NCBI GenBank assembly: GCA_022496805.1
Contig: CM040088.1
Span: 19,499,001-19,563,000, forward strand
Length of the DNA stretch: 64,000 nucleotides
Source of the DNA: Pohlia nutans
Lineage: Eukaryota > Streptophyta > Bryopsida > Bryales > Mniaceae
Direction of reading: 5' to 3'
Part shown: piece by piece, positions 26,958 to 38,548 of the stretch
How the letters are laid out: every line of letters starts with the position of its first letter
How positions within the stretch are numbered: position 1 is the stretch's first letter
Notes under the pieces: generated by a model
The model's input: the letters and a program-made list of their open reading frames with translations, nothing else
Databases searched by the model: none
What the model was told of the DNA's origin: nothing
Translations under genes and position numbers: made by a program

Positions 26958-27667
26958 AATTCCCTATTTTTGCACTTGGCCAAGTGCAATCATTCCGGGA
27001 CCTAATTGTGCTAAAAAAAAAAAAACTTATCAAAAAAATTGACGAAAAAACATCAATTTATTTCTTTGTTGAAACTTGTAGTATATTGCAATAAAACACT
27101 AATATTTCAAATTTTTCATAACAAAAATTTGAGTTTCATTTATTTTTTAAATTGCAAGATTGACTATTTTAAAACTATTACAAATTACGAATAGATTAAG
27201 ACACTACAACACCGCTGCCAGAGTGTATGGGAGAAGACATGACTTCTTTTTTCTTCTTATTTTCCTTTTTCTTATTTCTTATTTTGTGTGCCAAAAAGTA
27301 CATAAGGGTACAAAACTCCTTCCTCGAACCTTCAAAACAACATCCAAATGCCGCATACCCTCGGCCCTTTGGCCACGCCCAAAATTAAAAACAAAATTTT
27401 TATTTTTATTTTATTTTATTTTAAAAGTTTTTTTCCGGGTTTTCAGGGACTAAAGGTCCGCGTGCGCGGACCATCTTTCGTCCTCTCCTCAAGAGAACAT
27501 AAACTCCCATACTCCCATGCTTTTATGCTCTCCCATGCTCCCATGGAGGATAGAGGGTGTGCTGCCGTATACCTTCACCCACGCCCCTCCAAAATTTTAT
27601 TTATTTATTTATTTTCCAGAGCAGAGGATTCGCGCGTGCAGACCTTCTTTTGTTCTTCCTCTCCTCT

Positions 27668-27773
27668 CCTCAAGAGAACATAAATATGTTCTTCCATTCT
27701 CCCATAGCCGCCTTATATACTAGTGAGGCGGCTATGAGAGGGTGTGGAAGAACATATGTATGTTCTCTTGAGG
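27668..27773. repeat. Long hairpin
   Basis: CCTCAAGAGAACATAAATAT..ATAGCCGCCT is mirrored by AGGCGGCTAT..ATGTTCTCTTGAGG with about 10 bp between the arms. The arms are about 45 bp with few mismatches. Confidence 0.75.
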
Positions 27774-27831
27774 GCTAGGTGTGTTGTTGCATACCCTCAG
27801 TCCTTCCCGCACGCCCAAAAAAATAAAATAA

Positions 27832-27836
<5 letters not shown>

Positions 27837-27908
<72 letters not shown>
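27837..27908. repeat. (TA)n microsatellite
   Basis: About 36 uninterrupted TA dinucleotides. The Ile/Tyr open frame over it is an artefact. Confidence 0.95.
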
Positions 27909-27915
<7 letters not shown>

Positions 27916-28442
27916 TTTATTTTTATTTTCCAAGTTTTCCGGGGCAGAGGGTCCACATGCGTGGATCCTCTTTCGTTCCTCCTCTCCTCAAGCGAACATC
28001 AATATTTTTTTCCATGCTCCCATGGCCGCGGAAGAAAACAAAGGGTGGCTATGCATCATTAGCGACCTGCAAAAAGTAGTTAGATAGATAGATCGATGTT
28101 ATATGATTTTTTTGTTTTGTTTTTTGTGCAAGTGGTTGAGAGTGCATGGTCGCGCATTCTTTTTTTCTTCTTTTTTTTAGTGCATCTGGAAGCCCCATTG
28201 AAGTTAACAATGATGTTGTTCATGTGGAATCCCATGGACTCTGTATAGGAGAGTGAATCGCTCGGCTCGTTGTTCTCTGAAGTTTGTTCCAAGAAGTTGG
28301 ACAATCTATTTTGATAACACAATAAAAAAAATGTCATGGTGGAGTTTCTGTTTGGAGGGAGGAAGCAACAGCTGCAACAATGGCGCTATATGGTTACGTG
28401 TGGATGAAGCAAATCACTATTCCAAGTGAAGCAAAGTTGCAC

Positions 28443-28555
28443 ATAGATAGATAGATAGAAACACCAACCCTATAAAAAGGGCCGGCGTGAATAAAGTGTC
28501 CGTTCGTAATGTCAATGACCCGATGCCCACTGGACAAAGGGACGTTGGAACAATA
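28443..28555 (-). mobile_element. Retroposon fragment with (TATC)n tail, reverse copy
   Basis: Begins with (GATA)n and reads in reverse the same body as 51918-52050 (GGACAAAGGG..ACGTTGGAAC). Minus-strand orientation. Confidence 0.5.
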
Positions 28556-28674
28556 CTACTCTCCCCTTTCGAGGATGGACACTATAGTAACCAAAACAAA
28601 GTAACAGTAACAGTAACAAAAATAGCAAATTAATGATGTTTGGGTGCGAGATAGCATAAAGGTATGTTTTGGGT

Positions 28675-28950
28675 TAATTATTATCGCCAAGTCATGAGTT
28701 CTTTGGTTGGTTGGTGAAGGGCGTTGTATCACATTTATGTGGTTCGGGTTCGAAACCTATTGGGCTCGTTTGAGCAGTGGTGTGATACACATGGCTTGGT
28801 GCTGCTAGTGAGTTGTCATGGCAGGAAAGTTGTACCAACCAACCGGCCCTATCTATCCCTGAGACAAGATGAGCTAGTTGTTTGAAAAGAGTGGCTAGCG
28901 GTGGTTTTCACCACTACCCCCCCTCTTTTAATGTACTACGTCTGTTGGTA
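28675..28950 (+). mobile_element. Possible tRNA-derived SINE
   Basis: GGGTTCGAAACC near 28748 is a strong B-box-like sequence, with TTGGTTGGTTGGTGAAGG about 45 bp before it as a weak A box. No cloverleaf could be folded, so it is not called a tRNA. Only one copy is visible. Confidence 0.25.
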
Positions 28951-29572
28951 TTGTTTGATTATTCTCTATCTAGGTGCACATACTTGCATATGTTGCAATG
29001 CAGATTGAAGGCATGGGTGACTAGAGGTTGCAGAATGAACTAGATGCTTACTAGAGTAGATGAGTACAATACTATATAGTATACATTTGACTTTTTAGTT
29101 TGGTTGTGAAGGTACGTACTGATTTAAAAGTTTGTACTATTCTTATAAATTGTAAACATGTAAAGTTTTTTTGTGTACTAAAAAGCATATTTAAAACATA
29201 TTCATCTATTTGTGGCCTACTTCCAATTGCTTACAATATGTTTATATGGTTTTGTAAGATGTGTACTTAACTTGTTATTTGAAAACTACAACCTCCTGTA
29301 TTTTTTGACATACTATGTGTCAAGATCAATTTAAAAGGAGAGTTTTGTTGCGTATAGAATCCAATTTGAAAATATTCAAAGCACAAGTAATGGCTTTTTC
29401 AAAAAAAAAGACTCGAAAATTTTCAAGAATTTGCAATTTATCCCTTTTGCAACCAAATCCGTGGGAGAAATTTTTTTGCCAAATAATTCATGCAATTTCT
29501 TCCGATTTGAATTTTTAGTGCGCTCGGAAGCCAAGTGCATGATTATATGGCCAAGTGCAAAAATAGGGAATT

Positions 29573-30074
29573 GGATGTTATAGGATTGTGATTCTTAAAA
29601 GATTGTGCCTACAAACGTGGATATTAGTGGATATTAGTGGATATTGCGAGTAGTCAAAGGTGCAAATCAAGAGGAGGTAAACAATCCACACAATTGAAAA
29701 TGTTCTCATAATTGTTTGATTGTATTTTGCTAAGCCTGATATCACCTCATACTCGATGACGATAGCTTGGACATTTGTGAATTTTCATTTGAACACAATT
29801 CAATTTAGGGAGCATTTTGTTGCTTGGTGGGTCATATGTACATTTTTTAGGTCTTAATTGAGTTATGGTTCAAAATACTTTTTTCATCGTGTTTTCTCAA
29901 ACTAACTCTTTCATATTGGACATTTGCAAGTATATTTGTACAATTCGTGGAAAAATTTGTATTTTGAAGATACATAAATTGGACATCTATCAAAGCCAAT
30001 TTACCAACCTCCCTTGTGGTTCAAATATTATACAAAAAGATGATCAAATGAACAGTTTATAGCTCCTCAAAGTC
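29573..30074. other. AT-rich DNA, no gene seen
   Basis: A short direct repeat GTGGATATTA occurs three times at 29617-29645. Otherwise nothing supportable. Confidence 0.4.
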
Positions 30075-31194
30075 TTAACCCCTTAACGTCCAAATCCACC
30101 ACCGATTTTAAAGATGTGTTATAAAATGTTTGATGAATCACAAAATGTAGATATACAAAGAAAAGTTGAAAATCTCAATTTGTAGATCACATATGTACAA
30201 TTGGATTTATCAAACAAAATTATTCATAAATTTTAATTAATTTTCCAAGGTTATTTTTTGAAATTCATTACAAAAGTCCCAAATTAACATTTTTCATTAA
30301 AAAATATTTATAACAAATTTAGAATAACATGCATTATAAGATAGTATAATTTTCATTATTTAATTCTACTTGTTTTGGAAAATCACTGTTAAAGTCTCAC
30401 TTTTTAACCCCTAAACGCCCTCACCCCTCTCCAAATTTGGAGAATTTCAAAGATGTCTTATAAAATGTAATTAAGAGGAATATTTTGAATTTGATGTATG
30501 AATAAAAGTTATACATATTGAATTTTTTGATTCTATCCATACGGTTAGATCTAAGATTGTTGTCACCGGTATTTTTGTATAAGATTTGAAACTTCAAATT
30601 CAAAATTAATTTGTAATTTGATTACGAATAAGATATTGAAAATTTGTACATGAATTTTTTGTGATTGGTTGAAATGTAATACTAAAAGTGTTGTGATTTT
30701 TAGAGATGTTTTAGTTGCTTAATTTTATGAGTTGACTTTTTTAAGAGCACTTTTACACTGAAATCTTCCAAATTTTGGGTGAATCATTTCAATGTGAAAT
30801 GAGGTATAAAATTTTCATAAATCATCTCCTTTCTAATCGGATTACACATGCATGAAGCTAACTTCCCATAAAATATATATTAAAAAATCCTCACTGCAAA
30901 AAGTCAATGACAGATGAGAAATATGTATTTGATTCTGTACATCGTTCACTTTCTAGATGGGTTGGACGTTTAGGAGATAAGCTAAGAATGAAACTTGACA
31001 TAAACCAATTGTTTTAATTAAAAAAAAAATCATAGTATCTTATTTTGAAAATCCATACCGTACAAATGGTAGTCAACTAGCACAAGAACGAAGGAAAATT
31101 TGAATGGATGAAAAATTGTATGGGATGTAGTCAAGAAAAGGCTTATAATTTGTTCCTTGTCCATTATATGGACGTTGGCGCGTCAAAGGGTTAA
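30075..31194 (+). mobile_element. TTAA element family B, split by family A insertion
   Basis: Outer ends TTAACCCCTTAACGTCC and CGCGTCAAAGGGTTAA. Full-length relatives at 44884-45426 and 57266-59323 show the same body (aaatgttTGATGAATCAC, TAACATGCA, TGACATAAACCAATT). The body is interrupted at 30404-30980. Confidence 0.7.
30404..30980 (+). mobile_element. TTAA element family A, nested
   Basis: Starts TTAACCCCTAAACGCC, ends GGACGTTTAGGAGATAA. About 577 bp, noncoding, homologous to 40216-40783 and 43492-44069. It lies in the middle of a family B element, so it is the younger insertion. Confidence 0.7.
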
Positions 31195-32560
31195 ATGTGC
31201 AAGAATAGGTTCAACTATCCTATACATTATATATATATAAAATCATGGATAATTTAGAGGACAAATTGTAACGTACGAAACATGGTATAAAACTATTTAT
31301 TATTAATAAAACAATATTAAAATAAAATTCTCTTCAAATTTTTATTCTATTACAAGTATATAAACTGTATGAGTTTGTTAGTGTTATGAATGGGACATAG
31401 CTTCACGGTTGCACCGTTTTTGTATTCATTAAATTTAAACTCAAAAACTTCATAACATTCAGTAGCATTGTTTGGCTCTGCTTTGGGCTCCAGACAAATT
31501 TCAAGCATTTTCTGCAATTTTTGGATAGATTAAATTAGTAGCTACCCCGGAGTTGCAAGTATTGGGAACCTACAGTTGTAAGCAAGTAGCACATTTGTTC
31601 ATCCTTTCATTCGCATGTATGGGAGTAATGAATCTAGGTCTTTATTTTGGAAAACGCTCATGTATCATATGTATGCCATGTGTCCAGCCTTTCATTCTCA
31701 TCCCTTTTCATGTCCATCCACTTTGCTTTTCTTGGTGGATGAAATGAAAGGCATACCCAACACATGCTACGATTTTTAATTTAATTTAATTTAATTTAAT
31801 TTTTTGGTTGGGCGACAAGAAGTTGCTAGCACTTGTTCCGAAGCAGCTGCCAGCTTCTTGTCACCTTGAAAAAAAATAAAAGAGGCTAATGTTAATGAAT
31901 GTTATTATAATGTTCTTTAGAAGCCCACTGTTGCACCTTCAAATTTCAAGCATCTGTCAAGGGATCGGAGGAATCACATAGCATTTTCTCTAACTTCAGT
32001 TGGGCCAAACAACGAGGGTTGGAGAGTTGAATTATTTTATTCGGAGTTTCTCTACAGTGTAAAGGGTGTGGTCCACCAAGGGCTTAAGAACGCTATGATG
32101 TTTTTGACTACCGTACTACCTTGGTTGATTCGACAATTTTTTACCTAATAATTATTTTATTTTTAGTTGAGAAGTTTGGCAAAGAAAATTCCTCGTAGAT
32201 TTCTTTAGATTTTTTCACAATTTCTTAGAATTTGTAGGAATGAAATATTTGAAAATTTCAGCAATTTCAGAATTAATTTAATTTGTGCCAAACTAACCCA
32301 TGTACCCGCTTTTTTCGTCTTAAGTAACATGTTCTAAAATGTACATCCTGCAAAAATTATTCTCGCGGAAGGGTTCTTTCCTTCTGGTTCTGTATTTGTT
32401 TGTTCTTCTATCAATGGAATAAACGTTCATTTTATTCAAATAAATAAATAAAAAATGTACATCCTGCATGAGAATTTGGTCACCCTGCCGCAAATTGGGT
32501 TGATGACAGTGAAGCGAACGTGACTGTTCCCACGGAGTTCGCACACGAAGGGAGCAATGG
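31195..32560. other. Repeat-poor AT-rich DNA upstream of eS21
   Basis: No gene recognised. (TTTAA)n occurs at 31776-31802, and a short duplicated atgtacatcctgca motif at 32340 and 32455. Confidence 0.45.
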
Positions 32561-32582
32561 GGAAGAAAGGCTCTATATGAAG

Positions 32583-32591
32583 AAACCCTAA
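32583..32591 (+). promoter_or_regulatory. Telo-box of the eS21 gene
   Basis: AAACCCTAA, a perfect plant telo-box, lies 98 bp before the eS21 start codon. Telo-boxes near the transcription start are a hallmark of plant ribosomal protein genes and support coordinated expression in dividing cells. Confidence 0.7.
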
Positions 32592-32688
32592 TCCACAGCG
32601 GAGCTCTTTTGCGTCTTCTCTGTCGACGTCGTCGCCACATCTCCAGCGCTCTGCCCCCTCACCGTCCTCAGACGCTTCCAACGCCACC

Positions 32689-33842
32689 ATGCAGAACGAG
32701 GAAGGAGATAACGTCGATCTCTACATTCCCAGAAAGTGGTACGCTTCGCGTTCATCTTTTTCTCGTGCCTTGAGGTTCTGTCAGGCGTTTGCGACGCTGG
32801 TTGATGGAAGCCTGTTTCTTGCAAGAATGACCTAGAAACTTAATGCTCTGTATTCTCGTTTTCTATGCCGTTTTTGCGTGCTTGTGAGAAACAATGCTAA
32901 CGCACCTCGCATACCGTAGATTACATTTACATCTCTAGACGGGAATATTATATTAATTGGTATGTTTCTCTTGAGGATCCGTGTCAAGAATTCTGTTCGA
33001 AGTTCGTGTTTGGTATTGCAGTTGCTATGTCGAAATTGGGACACGCAGGCCTCTTTAATATAACCTTCTCTAACATCATATCCTCTATTCTCTCACCAAA
33101 TCCTAGAGAACAGAGATCTTTCGCTACATGCTACGAGAAGTCCTGATATTATGGAGTTCAGGAAGCGTGGAGAGGTTTCTAGACCACTCTCCTGGACTCC
33201 TGCAACCCCAAGGACTTCTTTAATGTCAATTTTACATGCTAACAGTATATTATCACGTAAATCCATATTATCGCATACATTTTAGGCTGTTGCTTTAAAG
33301 AGGTTTGGGTGTACATCCGAGACTTGTTTTTCCTTCCAACGCACCATGTAACCTGTCTCTGGGTTTCTTTTGGGGAGAAGCATTGATTGAGAAATCCGTG
33401 TGTGTTTCAGTTCTTCAACCAACAGGTTGATTACATCCAAGGATGTTGCCTCTGTTCAGTTGAACGTTGGTCACGTCGATGAGAATGGCGTTTACACAGG
33501 ACAATTCACCACATTTGCCTTGTGCGGATTTGTTCGCGCTCAGGTATGCTACTTGTCACAGTTGTCTCCCTCTCTATCCTTGTCTCTCTGCATTTGAATT
33601 GCATCAATGTATCCCTTTGCTTGGGTCAGCACTGGTATTATCATAGATAACTTTCTGCTTGCCGATGGTTCCTATTTTGGTCGTTTTTCTTGTAAGCCTG
33701 TTTGAATGTACACTTTACTGATGTTGAAAGAGCTGCATCATGTCCGACTTAATTCTCAAACTGGTCGTGTATTCTGCAGGGTGACGCTGACAGCGCTCTT
33801 GACAGGTTGTGGGCCAAGACGAAAGCTGAACTTGGACAGTAA
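32689..33842 (+). CDS. RPS21: 40S ribosomal protein eS21 (S21)
   Basis: A structural protein of the small ribosomal subunit. Three exons, 32689-32738, 33411-33543 and 33780-33842, with GT-AG borders, total 246 nt (81 aa plus TAA), the normal length. It reads [17 protein letters not shown], then [36 protein letters not shown] and [20 protein letters not shown]. The start codon lies in ACCACCATGC, a good plant context. There are no frame breaks. Intron 1 is 672 bp and holds no recognisable RNA gene. Confidence 0.97.
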
Positions 33843-35237
33843 CTGTGATTTTGTAGCTGAGTAGGGCAGAGCACATATTAGTGTCACCCATCTGATGTTT
33901 GCCATGACCAGTTTTTTGGTTATCCATTGAAGGTCAAAACATTTCTGCAAGGGAGATTTTTATCGTAGATTTATATTCTATGTGATGTCCTTTTGTTAAT
34001 CACATTTGATGACATATGCGTTGTAGCATGGTGCTCAATTCACACTCAAGTTTTTCATAGATAGTGCAATGGTTTTCAGAAGTCAGTTGTGGTGTCTTGC
34101 ACTCATGATTCTGCAGATCTTGTAACAGTTCTTTACAACTGCTAGTTGAAGATTACTCATCATATAATGCATGGTCGGTTCCGCTGAAGATGATGTATCT
34201 TGAGGGTTTGACGCTAGAGGTACACTTAGTCGAAAACGAGCATCATTGAATCAATAAATTTTAAATGATTACGCACTGAGAAAAAGTAAACAAAATAGAC
34301 AACATGAAGTAATGCATAATATAGTAAATTTTGGAAAAAATTACTCAAGATATGTTCTTTTATAGTACATTGTGTACATAGTGGTTATTTTCCCTTTTTG
34401 AAAAACACTTAAAAAACTATGTATGTTTGCTTCTTTAACTCCTAAATGATTGTGCTCATCTCTGAAATATTTTCACTTTGAAATGCTTTCAAGAACACAT
34501 CTGTATACCTCAAGTGGTGTTCATGTAGAAAACTTCACTGTTGAAATTCAAAGAAGGTTTAGTCGTGAGATTGTACATTAATTTTCAAGACAATCTATTG
34601 TATAGATTACATAATTATAAGGTTTGATCATGAGTTGATTTCTAAAAATTTTGAGCAAAATCATCAGGTCAGTCACTACAAAAATTCTCATAAATTCTAA
34701 AACCATGATTAGCGTTTGAAATTTCAGAGGCATACAAAGATGTATTGTATCTAAGTACTCATAAGAAATAGTATTCTATAACTAAACACAACAACAATAA
34801 TTGATTTTGAAAGATTGATGTTTGGGTGCAATTTTTGGAGATGACCGGACCAACCGGTTACTTATACTGGCAACTCGCTTCCAACATCGGTTTGTCACAC
34901 CATCACCACGTGCAAAATCATAGGAAAGGATGGTAATATTATTTCTCACGACATCTAAACTCTAGATAGACAACATACATTGCGTTAAAGAAACCGGGTA
35001 ACTTCTGACATGTACAATTTGTCGATGAACTAGGTCTTGAGCTAACCAAAGAGGAAGTTCCACCGATCCTCGTGCCACCTGAAAACAGATTTGCACAACC
35101 CTAATTACCGCTACTCACCAATCTGATGCACACACCAATCCGGTTTATTATCATAGTCTAGGCATCCAATATGCACGTGATTATACAAAGCTCTCTAACA
35201 ATGTAAGAGCTCTCTTGCAGAACTCAATATCACTGCA
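33843..35237. other. 3' flank of eS21 and AT-rich spacer
   Basis: The first 300 bp probably include the eS21 3' untranslated region. Beyond that is AT-rich DNA. A lone CACTACAAAAATTC at 34676 resembles a CACTA-MITE end, but no partner end was found. No gene is seen. Confidence 0.4.
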
Positions 35238-35420
35238 CACACTACAAACAAAGGCGTCGTTTCTCACTCTGGAGGATCCTGTCATTGTCGCTTTTCACTC
35301 TACACGTTTGTCCTACGTGACGAATAGCACTCACCAAATCCAACCAAAAAACTGGTGAGTGCGAAGTGGCGCCGTTTGACTCACACAAGGAGTGAAAAGC
35401 GACACCTTCTCCTTGTAGTG
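35238..35420. mobile_element. CACTA-type MITE (CACTACAA family)
   Basis: Starts CACTACAAACAAAGG, ends CTCCTTGTAGTG; the inner arms (GTCGTTTCTCACTC and GAGTGAAAAGCGAC) are also inverted. Flanks are GCA and ACA, so a 3-bp duplication is only 2 of 3. Noncoding, 183 bp. Confidence 0.6.
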
Positions 35421-35962
35421 ACAGTAGAGGAAAACATGGGAAATAATGAATCTTACTGCCATGATGTTTTAGGAAATTAATATATACTACAACAGGAAGA
35501 TAGGCTTTGTAAGAATGAAGAACGTACCTGTGAGAGTTCTAAAAATTGATGAGGAGATGGTCAATACGCTCTCGCGACAAGAGCTTGTTTCGCTTCTTGT
35601 GGCGTTCCACAGTCTTTAGTCCACCAAAGCGAAACTGATAAATAGATTTCCAGAAGAACGAACATTTTCACGTGCGTTTCAAATCTACACAACAGAAATA
35701 TATATATGAACTCCCTGCCAATCTTTCTTGTTCATGGAATAGTTTCTTTATGTTCTAGAATATAAAAACTCCAATCTAATTGCATAATGTATGATGCTGC
35801 TAAATTCACTACGACAAGGACCAAACTCTTACCATCTCAACCATAGCTAAAATGAAAAAGCCATCCGCCTGAAGTGAAGATCATGTCTATGTTGAAGGTC
35901 TAGCAGAAGCTCCTCCAGTGCCTTACGGTTCTCAACAAAGGTCTCACTCCCACACCTGGACA
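35421..35962. other. Spacer, no gene seen
   Basis: Mixed-composition DNA with short frames only. Nothing supportable. Confidence 0.35.
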
Positions 35963-36288
35963 TTAACCCCTAAACCGTCCCTTTGAACAGAAGTAGATGC
36001 TAGCCTTAAAAGTAGATATTAGCATGGCTCAAATGTACATGAGGTGTACATGAGAGGTCCATTGCAAACATGAAATCTACCCAACAAATTTGACATACTT
36101 GCATTTGGAGACCTCTGTAATATTATCAACATCTCAACATCACAAAAGATTTACTTTAATTGGTAGAGAACCTAATAGGCTTGCGAATATGACTTGGATG
36201 AAAGTCATCCGAGATTGTATGAGAAAGTTACAAGGCTTTGAATATGTTTGTAATCCAGTTTCTGGACGTTGGGACGTTTAGGGGTTAA
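35963..36288. mobile_element. 326-bp TTAA-flanked MITE
   Basis: Ends TTAACCCCTAAACCGTCCC and GGGACGTTTAGGGGTTAA, inverted with one base missing. Noncoding. This is the most compact complete example of the TTAACCC..GGGTTAA class here. Confidence 0.75.
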
Positions 36289-36634
36289 AACGCAGCAGCT
36301 GCGCAAATCAATGGAATTTTTGTGAAGAAATTTTTGATATGCATATCTATTCACCACTGTTACTTGCTTCCACCGGTGGGTGGTCTGTCCCCGCTTCATA
36401 GTCTTCATCATTATCACCATCTGTAGTCTGTACGGACATACACATACGATTTTTAGACGCAGTCAACAAAAGCCAATTATAAGGCATAAAGCAATGACAA
36501 GAAGCTATAAAAAACTAAGGTAAGGGCATGCTGAAATTGGATCACAAATGATGATCATTAAGGCGAAACAAAAACAACTTCTAAAACATAAAATTTGAGA
36601 AAAAGGGAGCTGCGGATTTGAGGAGGATTGCACT
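36289..36634. other. Spacer before the Tc1-like element
   Basis: No gene or repeat recognised. Confidence 0.35.
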
Positions 36635-38250
36635 TCTTATCACATAGCAAAACTGATCAAACATTTGCAAACACTTCATTCAATCCTTGGTGGACAAGAA
36701 ATGAACACATAAAAATGGAGCTGGTAATTTTATTAACATACTATGTAATAAATAGTACATATTAGAGGAAATACGCCTTCCATATTAGAGCTCTAAACAG
36801 ATTGAGAAAAATCCAAAGTCCACCTAGGCATTTGATCAGTTTTGCCAACCCATGAAAGATGATCTCTCAATACTTTGTCCACCTCCCTTTTGCTGCTTTT
36901 ACAGCTGCAATTCTATGTGGCATACTTTCTACAAGCCTCCTACAATCATCTGGTGTAATTGAGTGGAAAACTTCTACCACACGATCCCATAATTCTAATA
37001 ATCCATTTGGAGGTCTCTCGTATTGATTGAGTCTCCGTTTGAGAATTGACCAAAGGTGTTCAATGGGATTCAAATCAGGCGATTGAGCAGGCCAAGGTAG
37101 AAGAGCAAAAGGTTGCCGTGAGAACCACTCTTGAAGCATCTTTGTTGTGTGAATGGGAGCATTGTCTTGTTGAAAGATAACACGAGAACGGTCTAAGTTG
37201 AACTTGGAAATTACCCTGTGGACATTTTCCTCTAGAATGTCACGATAACGAATCTGATTAATGCGCCCCTCCACTTTGCATATCAATCCAGGTCCATGCA
37301 TGCACATACACCCCGAAACCATAATCCCTCCACCTCCATGTTTCACTGTTTGACTGATAGTTCGTTCCGAAAGCGGCATCGCCTCTCGTGTCCAACACCA
37401 AACTCTTCCGTCTGAGTTGAAGCGGTTGATTTTACACTCGTCTGAGAAGATTACTCGACTCCAATCCTCTATGGTCCAGTGTTCGTGGACACTAGCGAAC
37501 TCTAAACGTGCCTTTACATTTTTGAGAGAAAGATGTGGTTTTTTGACCTTTGTTTGCGAACGTAAACCAGCTCTATGAAGTGCACGTTTGATAGTATGAG
37601 AGCTCACTTTCACTCCCACTACTTGTTGCGAAGACCTTGCTAAATCTGCACAAGTACCCACTCTTCCCCTCACCATTTCTAATACACACCTTCGTTCCTG
37701 TGCTCTATTCAACTTTCGAGGTCTACCTCCACGCAAGCGGTTTACATCTGAAACATGTACCTGACGAAGGTTATGAACACTTCCCACACTCACATGCAAA
37801 GTATTTGCTATCTCCCTGTGTGAATATCCTCTCTGGAGCATCGAAACTATGTTATCTTGAGTTTGTCGAGATAATGCTTTGGGCATCTTGAAACACTAAA
37901 GAAGAAGGCCTATACAGTAGCAATAATTGTGTACACAGCTATCAGAGACTAGAGAATTCAAAGTTCTATGAGTGCCAGTGGAAGATCTCTCACAAATCTG
38001 TGCACATCACTTCATGAGATATTGCATTTCATGGAGTGTCAAAAGTGATCAAATGAGAGAGATGGTCACTAACCATCCATCTGTCCACACAAATGCATTG
38101 CCATCTGTACAATTACGTTGATAAGTATCTCAGCTTATAATAGATTGTGATTAACCTCTAAACCAGAGCATGCCACTTGCCAGATTGCAATTAATGACAA
38201 TCGAACTTGTAATTATCCAATGTATGATCAGTTTTGACAGTCACTGTAGA
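36635..38250 (-). mobile_element. Tc1-like transposon, about 1.6 kb
   Basis: It surrounds the transposase gene at 36867-37886. Inverted motifs frame it at two levels. The outer pair is gCAAAACTGATCA (about 36651) and TGATCAGTTTTGac (about 38226). The inner pair is CATTTGATCAGTTTTG (36829) and CAAAAGTGATCAAATG (38040). The outer and inner motifs are about 185 bp apart at both ends, recalling the paired transposase-binding sites of IR/DR Tc1 elements, though here the two motifs at each end point in opposite directions. The right end may begin CAGTGACTGTC; the exact outer borders are uncertain. Confidence 0.65.
36867..37886 (-). CDS. Tc1/mariner transposase, DD34E, intact
   Basis: 339 aa in a single uninterrupted exon, a normal length for Tc1 transposases. 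The N-terminus has two helix-turn-helix segments (about residues 8-43, SHREIANTLHVSVGSVHNL, and about 62-112) joined by the GGRPRK motif (54-59), as in Tc1 paired-like DNA-binding domains. The catalytic triad is Asp149 (VIFSDECK), Asp241 (FQQDNAPIHTT) and Glu276 (DLNPIEHLW). There are 34 residues between the last two, hence DD34E. A glycine-rich HGGGGIMVSGCM box is present. No frame breaks, so it could be active or only recently inserted. Identity is very sure; activity is inferred. Confidence 0.95.
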   Translation of the reverse strand: MPKALSRQTQDNIVSMLQRGYSHREIANTLHVSVGSVHNLRQVHVSDVNRLRGGRPRKLNRAQERRCVLEMVRGRVGTCADLARSSQQVVGVKVSSHTIKRALHRAGLRSQTKVKKPHLSLKNVKARLEFASVHEHWTIEDWSRVIFSDECKINRFNSDGRVWCWTREAMPLSERTISQTVKHGGGGIMVSGCMCMHGPGLICKVEGRINQIRYRDILEENVHRVISKFNLDRSRVIFQQDNAPIHTTKMLQEWFSRQPFALLPWPAQSPDLNPIEHLWSILKRRLNQYERPPNGLLELWDRVVEVFHSITPDDCRRLVESMPHRIAAVKAAKGRWTKY

Positions 38251-38548
38251 TTGCATAAACTTACTCCGGTACCAGTCCAACAATCAAGGAACACACACTA
38301 CTAAAGGATAGGTGTCCAAAACAACAAATATTGTACTGAAATTTGTTGTTTGTTTTAGTTGTTTCGGATGTGTTGTCCAACTCATTGGTCAACATAAATC
38401 TCTTGAATCAAAATATTCAAAAAATAAAAATAAACATGTTTTCCAAAAAAGTATCAAAGTTGCCTGGAATTATTTTTGCTGCCTGGACAAAATTTATGGC
38501 CTACTTGGTCGATTTTTCTAGACTGCCCAGGAAAAAAAAATTAAACTG
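38251..38548. other. Spacer after the Tc1-like element
   Basis: AT-rich DNA with no feature recognised. Confidence 0.35.

Larger units (their letters stand above)
27345..28035 (+). repeat. Three diverged ~220-bp tandem units
   Basis: Each unit runs from CATACCCTCGGCC or a variant through a T/A-rich tract, a GTCCGCGTGCGCGGAC-type palindrome and CTCCTCAAGAGAACAT. Units start near 27345, 27565 and 27785. Open frames here are repeat artefacts. Confidence 0.55.
26958..29572. mobile_element. Possible 2.6-kb element with inverted ends
   Basis: The left end AATTCCCTATTTTTGCACTT continues GGCCA; the right end is its exact reverse complement up to GGGAATT at 29572. A related single end occurs near 40898. 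There is no target duplication and no transposase. The interior holds a tandem CT-rich block, a TA microsatellite and other repeats, so this may instead be two solo copies facing each other. Confidence 0.4.

Noticed and set aside
28740..28765. Functional tRNA gene at the GGGTTCGAAACC motif
   Set aside because: No cloverleaf with acceptor and anticodon stems could be made around the B box.
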